DNA of 9,895 nucleotides from CAZXBB01 sp964638815 (GTDB lineage: Bacteria > Planctomycetota > Phycisphaerae > Phycisphaerales > SM1A02): NCBI GenBank assembly GCA_964638815.1, contig CAZXBB010000132.1, forward strand, positions 1 to 9,895. The letters are read 5' to 3'. Both the position numbers and the translations under genes were made by a program. Under the pieces are notes generated by a model, which was given only the letters and a program-made list of their open reading frames with translations, was not told the DNA's origin and ran no database searches. Positions 4,878 through 9,895 of the stretch are shown in pieces (the stretch's first letter is position 1; every line of letters starts with the position of its first letter).

Positions 4878-6869
4878 TCAGCCCGTCTGCGCCAGCAGGT
4901 CGATCCGCTTCGGCTCGACGAGGTTGAGACGCAGCTCCTCCTCGAAGATCGGCCGGCCGATCACGCCGATGACCTGCCCGATCATGCCGGGCAGATCGAA
5001 GCTCCTGTCGGGCCGGATGTAGACGATCGTGCGGCCGGTCGCGGCGTCCTGCACGCGGTAGAGACGCGGCAGACGCACGCCGTCGTAGACCGTGGACACC
5101 GCGAGACGGCCGACCGCGGCGTACGTGCCGCTCTGCTCGAGGGAGAGCCGTGTCGCCTCGGCCTCCTCGGCCGTGACCTCGAGGCGGGCGCGAAGCTGCT
5201 CCAACTCGCCGCGCCGCTCCTGGAGGTCGGCCCAGATCGACAACTGCTCCGCCCGCGCCTTCGCGTAGAGCGTGACCTCGCGATCGTCGGCTGCCGACGC
5301 GAGGCTCCGGTAGAGGTGACGCAGCGGCAGGACCTCCGCCGTCTCGATCGGCTCCGTGCGCAGACGCTGGTACGCGGCCTCGAGGTCCGCGAGTGCGTCC
5401 TTCGGGTCCTTGTTGCGGATCGCCGCGGCGATACGGTCGAAGGCGGATGGCGGCGCCTCGGGCTTCGGCATCGCGCGTTCGCCCGCCGTCTGGCCCATGG
5501 CGACGGCCGATTCCGATGGCGGGGCGTCCGGCGTCGCGTCCGGCGTCTTCGCTTCCGCGACCGGCTCGCCGAAATCGGGCTCGGGTGTCGCGACCGCCGG
5601 TGCGCGGCCGTCCATCGTGTTGTCCTGCGCCGGCATGGGTCCCGGTATGGCTTCGGGCATGGCATCCGGCATGACTTCCGGCATGACTTCCGGCGTGGGA
5701 GTCACCGGCCGGACCGGCCATTCGATGAGCTCGTCCGTCAGCGGTTCGGCCGTGACGTCGTCGGTCGTCGTTCCCGTCTCCGTGCCGGTGTTCGTGCTCG
5801 TGTTCGGCGCGACCTGCGACGTCCCTTCGGTGCGGGCCGCGGTGGGCGCCGTGGTCGTGGTGGTCGTGGTCGTCGTGGTGGTCGTCTCGCGGGGCCACCC
5901 GGCGGACGGCTCCAGCGCACCGGCGGCGCTCTCCTCGAGCGGCTCCGGCATCATCGGAACGACTTCCTCGCCGCGGGCCAGCACCGTGTTCGCGGCCGGC
6001 GCGCCATTCCCGGGGCGGGAGCCGTCGGCGCGGGAGTCGGCCGTTCCGGTTGCGGCGGGGGCCGCCTTCTCCGGGCCGGTCGTCGGCATCGCCCCGGCGG
6101 CGAGCAGCTTCGACCGCTCGATGGCCGTCTCCCACGCCTTGCTCTCGCGGGGAGAGGCCGGCTCGAGGAACGCCGTGCTGATCCAGCCCTCGGCATCCGG
6201 GGGCATGACGATCTTGTGCACCACCGCGCGGTCGCTTTCCGTCGTCTCGATCACGTCGAGCTCGGTGTCCGCGTCGATGAGCAGGATGCGCTTCCAGGAA
6301 TCGTCGGGCTCGAAGTTGGTGTTGAGGTTCGGTGCAAGGGCGCGGGTGAGGCCGAGCGTTCGGCCCCTGCGGCCCGTCGCGTCGAGCTCGAACCGCCCCG
6401 CGTCTGACTTCGGGTAGCGAATGTAGGCGAAGAAGTCGCGGAACGCGGGACCCGTCGTGCGGACTCGCGCCCAACTGTGCTTCTCGCCGACGACCTTCAC
6501 GATGTCGCCCTTCTGGACCTTGCCGAACGGGTAGTAGGAATCGGCGCCGCCCGATCGCACGTAGACGTCGTCTCCCGTGACGACGGCCAGGTAGTATCCC
6601 TCGCCCGTCGAGGACGACCCGCTCTGGGCGTGCGCGTCGCGGGACGCGAGCACGCCGGCGGCGAGGCCGATGCCGACCATCAGCGTGACGATCCGTGCGC
6701 CGATCCGTGCGCCGACCCGTGCGCCGACCCGTGCGACCCCTCGACTCCGACGCGGGTGATCCTCCGGTGCGACTCGGGGCGTGATCCTGGCGATCCTGGA
6801 GATCATCGGGATCCTGGTGATCATCGGGATCATCGTGATTATCGGGATCATGGTCATCATGGTCATCAT
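4878..6869 (-). CDS. Large exported SH3-domain protein with repeat-rich linker
   Basis: Encodes up to 663 residues, probably periplasmic. Residues 1-60 are repeat-derived. A hydrophobic segment (60-77) ends in AHA-Q, a signal-peptidase site after residue 81. Residues about 92-153 form a bacterial SH3 domain (YYLAVVTGDDVYVRSGGADSYY, KGDIVKVVGEKHSWARVR). A second SH3-like module at about 195-237 ends in GWISTAFLEP. Then comes a long Ala/Pro/Thr-rich linker (240-470) with twelve consecutive Thr (329-340) and five PEVM-type repeats (393-412). A helical part (472-532), a coiled coil (534-579) and a compact C-terminal domain (580-663, YAAVGRLAVSTVYDGVRLPRL) follow. SH3b domains often bind cell-wall peptides; the actual ligand is unknown. 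The start is uncertain: the ATG at 6869 has AGGA ten bases upstream, but ATGs at residues 16 and 23 give shorter leaders. Divergent from the TolC-like gene. Confidence 0.85.
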   Translation of the reverse strand: MMTMMTMIPIITMIPMITRIPMISRIARITPRVAPEDHPRRSRGVARVGARVGARIGARIVTLMVGIGLAAGVLASRDAHAQSGSSSTGEGYYLAVVTGDDVYVRSGGADSYYPFGKVQKGDIVKVVGEKHSWARVRTTGPAFRDFFAYIRYPKSDAGRFELDATGRRGRTLGLTRALAPNLNTNFEPDDSWKRILLIDADTELDVIETTESDRAVVHKIVMPPDAEGWISTAFLEPASPRESKAWETAIERSKLLAAGAMPTTGPEKAAPAATGTADSRADGSRPGNGAPAANTVLARGEEVVPMMPEPLEESAAGALEPSAGWPRETTTTTTTTTTTTAPTAARTEGTSQVAPNTSTNTGTETGTTTDDVTAEPLTDELIEWPVRPVTPTPEVMPEVMPDAMPEAIPGPMPAQDNTMDGRAPAVATPEPDFGEPVAEAKTPDATPDAPPSESAVAMGQTAGERAMPKPEAPPSAFDRIAAAIRNKDPKDALADLEAAYQRLRTEPIETAEVLPLRHLYRSLASAADDREVTLYAKARAEQLSIWADLQERRGELEQLRARLEVTAEEAEATRLSLEQSGTYAAVGRLAVSTVYDGVRLPRLYRVQDAATGRTIVYIRPDRSFDLPGMIGQVIGVIGRPIFEEELRLNLVEPKRIDLLAQTG
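5634..5693 (-). repeat. Five 12-bp in-frame repeats (PEVM type)
   Basis: Units at 5682-5693, 5670-5681, 5658-5669, 5646-5657 and 5634-5645 encode PEVM, PEVM, PDAM, PEAI and PGPM in the linker of the SH3 protein. The first two are identical in DNA and the rest progressively diverged. Confidence 0.88.
5850..5885 (-). repeat. Twelve-threonine codon run
   Basis: Twelve consecutive Thr codons, mixed ACC and ACG, in the linker of the SH3 protein. The codon mixture means it is not a pure trinucleotide microsatellite, but it is a low-complexity tract that could expand or contract by slippage. Confidence 0.9.
6690..6735 (-). repeat. Four 12-bp in-frame repeats before the signal segment
   Basis: Units gatccgtgcgcc (6690-6701, 6702-6713) and gacccgtgcgcc (6714-6725, then a partial copy from 6726) encode the ARVG/ARIG series at residues 46-60 of the SH3 protein. 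They supply the arginine-rich stretch just before the hydrophobic signal segment. Confidence 0.9.
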
Positions 6870-6872
6870 GGC
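6783..6872 (-). repeat. Ten 9-bp repeats at the start of the SH3 gene
   Basis: Ten 9-bp units of gatcatcgg / gatcctggt / catcatggt type run without gaps. In the SH3 frame they encode ten tripeptides: MMT, MMT, MIP, IIT, MIP, MIT, RIP, MIS, RIA and RIT. An 18-bp higher order (gatcatcgg plus gatcctggt) is visible at 6801-6836. The array includes the proposed start codon at 6869 and several other ATGs. Confidence 0.9.
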
Positions 6873-7035
6873 GAGAACGTCCTGTTCCAGGGCCTTCCGG
6901 TCGTGCGATCAGACGCGCGAGCCCGGTCCGGTGGCGCGCGCCGGGCAACCGTGCGGTGTGCCTCGTAGCGGATACCGGAAGTGTACCTGCGGCGACGCGC
7001 GAAGCGAGCCGGCCGGGGCCGTCAACACGATGTCG

Positions 7036-7064
7036 TTGGCCCGGCGCGGCGTACGCTGATACCC
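7036..7064 (+). promoter_or_regulatory. Possible promoter for the TolC-like gene
   Basis: TTGGCC (7036-7041) is separated by 17 bases from ATACCC (7059-7064), preceded by CTG. The match is weak. If used, transcription would start near 7070. That would exclude the upstream GTG at 6981 as a start and favour the TTG at 7113. Confidence 0.25.
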
Positions 7065-7112
7065 TTGCACTCTTCTCTCCGTGGACAACCTGTCGGCACC
7101 GAGGCAGTTCCC

Positions 7113-8948
7113 TTGACCAGATCCGAATGCGCAAACCTGGCGCGATTCCGTTCGGCGGAGCATCCCCCCTCCCCGCGACCGGCCGCCGGCCGGGCGATCG
7201 CACTGATCTTCCTGACGCTTGCGGCGCCGATCGGATGCCGGTCGCCGCTCGGGGGCCCGTACACGGTCGATCCCGTGATCGACGCCGCGATCGAGCGCGA
7301 GCTGGCGACGCTGAGCAAGGACGCGCCGGCGCTGCGGACCCCTCTCGTTGCCGGCGACGTGGAGGAGACACTCGCGAGCCGGCGTGACGAGCTCGAGGCG
7401 ATCGGTCCCGCCACCGAGGCCGCCCGCACGCCGATCTCGCTCGGGGACGACCTCACCGGAAGCGCGCAGACGCTGGTGAGGATGGACCTCGCCACGGCCA
7501 TCGCCGCGGCCGCGCGCAACAACCTCGGCACGCAGATCGCGGCGATGGAACCTGCGATCAACCGCGAGGACGTCATCGACGCGGAAGCGGCGTTCGACGT
7601 CGTGCTCTTCGGCGGCTACAACCACGCCAAGACCGACGAGCCGCAGACCGTGCCTGTGCTCAACGGCATTCCGCTGGGTATCCCGTTCCGGGCAAGCGAC
7701 TCCGACCGGTTCGAGACGGGCGTACGCAAGCGGTTCCGGCAGGGGGCGGAAGTCACGCTCTCGACGGACCTGACGCGAACGCAGAACAACGCACCGGGCA
7801 TCGCCCTGAGCCCGGACCCCTCGTACATCATGGCCGGGCGTCTCGGGGTCACGCAGCCGCTCATGCGCGGTTTCGGCCGCGACGTGAACACCGCGACGAT
7901 CCGTCTCGCCGGCAACGCCGAGAGCCGCGCGATGGCTGAGCTGCGCACGAACCTGCTGTCGCTCACCGAGGAGACCGAGTCGGCGTACTGGGATCTCGTC
8001 CTCGCGTGGCTCAATCTCGAGATCCGGCAGTGGCTCGTCAACGTCGGAGAGGTCGTGCGCCGGAATCTCGGCGACCGCCTCGACTTCGACACCAAGCCCG
8101 CCGAGTACTCGGACGCCGTCGCGCGGGTCGAGCAGCGGAAGGGCGACGTCATTCGCGCGCGGCGCGCGATCCGCGGGGCATCGGATCGCCTGAAGGTTCT
8201 GATCAACGATCCCGACCTCACGATCGGCTCGGAGGCCGTGCTGCACCCGGTCGGCCGCTTCTTCGACCAGCCGATCAAGTACGACCTCCGCGAGGCGATC
8301 GTCACCGCGCTCGAGCGGCGTCCGGAGATCGAGCAGGCGATCCTCGCGATCGACGACGCGTCGATTCGCGAGCTGCTCGCGAACGACGCGCGACGCCCGC
8401 TGCTCAATCTCACGGCGCAGGTCGCGTACTTCGGCATCGACGAGGATGGCGACGGCGCGTTCGAGAACAGCCTCGACGACCAGTTCGTCGACTACATCCT
8501 CGGTCTGACATTCGAGCGACAGATCGCCAACCGCGGGCCGGATGCGCTCTACCGCAAGAGCCGGCTCCAGCGAGCGCAGTCACTGCTCGGCTATCGCCAG
8601 GCGGTGCAGGCCGTCGTGCTCGACGTGAAGGCCGCGCTGCGCGACATGATCACGAACTACGATCTCATCCAGGCCTCGCGATCGTTCCGCGTCGCGCAGG
8701 CCGAGAACCTGCGCACGCTCGAGGCGGAGGAGCCGCTGCGCGGATTGACGCCCGAGTTCCTGAACCTCAAGTTCCAGCGGCAGGAGGGTCTGGCCACGGC
8801 GCGATCGCTGGAGTTGCTCGCCCTCGCGAACTTCGACAAGTCGCTCGCCGCTCTCTATCACGCGATGGGCAACGGGCTCGAGATGCACGGGATCAAGGTC
8901 GAGGTGATCGACACGCGCGACGCGTCCGGCGATGCCCAGAATCGTTGA
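7113..8948 (+). CDS. TolC-family outer-membrane lipoprotein
   Basis: Encodes about 611 residues of the outer-membrane efflux family, whose trimers form the exit channel of tripartite pumps and type I secretion systems. The N-terminus has a hydrophobic segment and a lipobox-like APIG-C with Cys at 42, so it is probably an acylated TolC/OprM-like protein. Visible family features are the first helix ATAIAAAARNN (127-137), AEAAFDVVLFGGYNH as the first beta hairpin, LGVTQPLMRGFGRDVN, a long alpha-hairpin through AYWDLVLAWLNLEIRQWLV, and a second repeat (LREAIVTALERRPEIEQA, then YFGIDEDGDGAFENS). Length is longer than the usual 430-490, partly from a spacer after the lipidated Cys. The TTG at 7113 was chosen for a GAGG eight bases upstream and because it gives a compact signal peptide. 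A GTG at 6981 would add a basic, unlikely leader of 44 residues. No adaptor or pump gene lies within the window. The end overlaps the next gene by 17 bp. Confidence 0.88.
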   Translation: MTRSECANLARFRSAEHPPSPRPAAGRAIALIFLTLAAPIGCRSPLGGPYTVDPVIDAAIERELATLSKDAPALRTPLVAGDVEETLASRRDELEAIGPATEAARTPISLGDDLTGSAQTLVRMDLATAIAAAARNNLGTQIAAMEPAINREDVIDAEAAFDVVLFGGYNHAKTDEPQTVPVLNGIPLGIPFRASDSDRFETGVRKRFRQGAEVTLSTDLTRTQNNAPGIALSPDPSYIMAGRLGVTQPLMRGFGRDVNTATIRLAGNAESRAMAELRTNLLSLTEETESAYWDLVLAWLNLEIRQWLVNVGEVVRRNLGDRLDFDTKPAEYSDAVARVEQRKGDVIRARRAIRGASDRLKVLINDPDLTIGSEAVLHPVGRFFDQPIKYDLREAIVTALERRPEIEQAILAIDDASIRELLANDARRPLLNLTAQVAYFGIDEDGDGAFENSLDDQFVDYILGLTFERQIANRGPDALYRKSRLQRAQSLLGYRQAVQAVVLDVKAALRDMITNYDLIQASRSFRVAQAENLRTLEAEEPLRGLTPEFLNLKFQRQEGLATARSLELLALANFDKSLAALYHAMGNGLEMHGIKVEVIDTRDASGDAQNR

Positions 8949-9895
8949 GCCGACGCCCGTGGAGATCGTGGCGGCCGCCGCGCGTCTCGGCGGCGGGGGG
9001 GTCGTCGGCTTCCCGACCGAGACGGTCTACGGGCTCGGCGTCGACACGTTCAACGAGCGCGCGCTCGAGACGCTCTACGCGATCAAGGGTCGCCCCGCCG
9101 ACAACCCGCTGATCGCGCACGTGATCGACGGAGAGAGTGCGCGCCGCGTCGTCGCGCTGTGGGACGATCGCTGCGAGCGTCTGGCGGAGGCGTTCTGGCC
9201 CGGTCCGCTCACCCTGGTGCTGCCGAAGGCGCACGACGTCCCGGCGCGGGCGACCGCGTCGCGTCCGACCATCGCCGTCCGCGCGCCGCGACACCCGGTC
9301 GCCCGCGATCTGCTCGCCGCCTTCGGCGGACCGATCTCGGCGCCATCGGCGAACCGCTCGGGCCGCGTCTCGCCCACAAGCGCGCAGCACGTGGCGGACG
9401 ATTTCGCGTCCCTGCCGGACCTGCTCGTGCTGGACGGCGGAGCGTGCGAGATCGGGCTCGAGTCGACGGTCCTTGATCTCGCGGGCGCGAGCGCGTCGGC
9501 GATCCTGCGCCCCGGCTCGGTCACCCGCGTCGAGATCGAAGCGGTGATCGGACCGGTCGCGACGCCCGAGATCGCGGCGCAGACGTCGAGCCCCGGCACG
9601 TCGGCACGGCACTATGCGCCGCGCACGCCGACGACGCTGGTCACGGCCGGGACGCTGTCCGCATGCCTGCGCGGCGGGGAAGGACCCGCGGTCGTGCTCG
9701 GCTTCGACGCGGAGGCGGCGGCGCCGCCGCACCGCGTCATCGTCATGCCGCGCGACGCGGCGGCGTACGCGCGGCGGCTCTACGAGGCGCTGCGAGAGGC
9801 GGACCGACTGGGGATGCGGCGCATCGTGATCGTGACGCCGGCGGAAACGGGTGGATTGTGGATCGCCGTGCATGACCGGCTGCGGCGCGCGGCGT
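8932..9895 (+). CDS. sua5: L-threonylcarbamoyladenylate synthase, Sua5 type (3' end outside window)
   Basis: Catalyses formation of threonylcarbamoyl-AMP from threonine, bicarbonate and ATP, the first step of the t6A37 modification of tRNAs reading ANN codons. The frame is open to the window edge (321 codons), so the end is missing. The YrdC/TsaC domain is clear: FPTETVYGLG (27-36), KGRPADNPL (52-60), the SAPSANRSG nucleotide-binding motif (136-144) and LESTVLD (176-182). The linker SPGTSARHYAPR (220-231), with its HYAP signature, and the following Rossmann-like region (235 onward) identify the two-domain Sua5 form rather than short TsaC. The ATG at 8932 lies inside the end of the TolC-like gene, overlapping 17 bp in another frame, so translational coupling is likely. 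A start in this frame further upstream would extend beyond the family's N-terminus. Confidence 0.95.
   Translation, partial: MPRIVEPTPVEIVAAAARLGGGGVVGFPTETVYGLGVDTFNERALETLYAIKGRPADNPLIAHVIDGESARRVVALWDDRCERLAEAFWPGPLTLVLPKAHDVPARATASRPTIAVRAPRHPVARDLLAAFGGPISAPSANRSGRVSPTSAQHVADDFASLPDLLVLDGGACEIGLESTVLDLAGASASAILRPGSVTRVEIEAVIGPVATPEIAAQTSSPGTSARHYAPRTPTTLVTAGTLSACLRGGEGPAVVLGFDAEAAAPPHRVIVMPRDAAAYARRLYEALREADRLGMRRIVIVTPAETGGLWIAVHDRLRRAA

Noticed and set aside
4798..7371. 857-residue minus-strand open frame
   Set aside because: Out-of-frame shadow of the SH3 gene that runs antisense through the TolC-like start region; Arg/Gly/His-rich with no domain.
6909..8246. 445-residue minus-strand frame antisense to the TolC-like gene
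   Set aside because: The plus strand carries recognisable TolC-family features; the antisense frame has none.
8893..9873. 326-residue minus-strand frame antisense to sua5
   Set aside because: The plus strand encodes all Sua5 motifs; the antisense product is Arg/Asp-rich with no domain.

Overview
The window is very GC-rich DNA from a bacterium with a diderm-type cell envelope. It encodes lipoproteins with lipoboxes and a TolC-type outer-membrane protein. The PEGA lipoprotein, the long SH3-domain exported protein, the weak or absent Shine-Dalgarno sites at several genes and the tRNA without an encoded CCA together suggest Planctomycetota, possibly a Phycisphaerae-like lineage. That placement is inference from gene style, not a match. 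Because GC is so high, most long open frames are antisense or out-of-frame shadows. I accept seven protein genes and one tRNA.

Layout. (1) 1-335 has no gene and holds alternating, inverted ~35-bp palindromic units, REP/BIME-like, including a perfect 61-bp duplication. (2) 336-1418, minus: DNA polymerase III delta' subunit (holB). (3) Divergent from it, plus: a PEGA-domain lipoprotein (1528-1998), then an exported coiled-coil protein with a C-terminal FxLYD-like beta domain (2091-2963). A tiny in-frame ORF with a perfect AGGAGG lies between them. (4) 2964-3049 is a hairpin-rich convergent junction, followed by a minus-strand MFS transporter (3050-4315). (5) 4316-4607 holds a 32-bp imperfect palindrome and a three-copy direct repeat. 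(6) tRNA-Ala(UGC), minus, 4608-4680, with a recognisable promoter at 4730-4758. (7) 4878-6869, minus: a large exported SH3-domain protein, heavily loaded with short in-frame tandem repeats. (8) Divergent from it, plus: a TolC-family outer-membrane lipoprotein (7113-8948) whose end overlaps the start of threonylcarbamoyl-AMP synthase (Sua5 type, 8932 to the window edge).

How the genes relate: four of the seven proteins are exported or envelope proteins and one is a membrane transporter. They sit beside housekeeping genes for replication (delta'), translation (tRNA-Ala) and tRNA modification (t6A synthesis). I see no phage, transposase, toxin-antitoxin or CRISPR signature and no clear new multi-gene system. 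The most unusual signal is short tandem duplications of many unit lengths, several of them in frame in the N-termini of exported proteins, together with the palindromic repeat cluster at the left edge.
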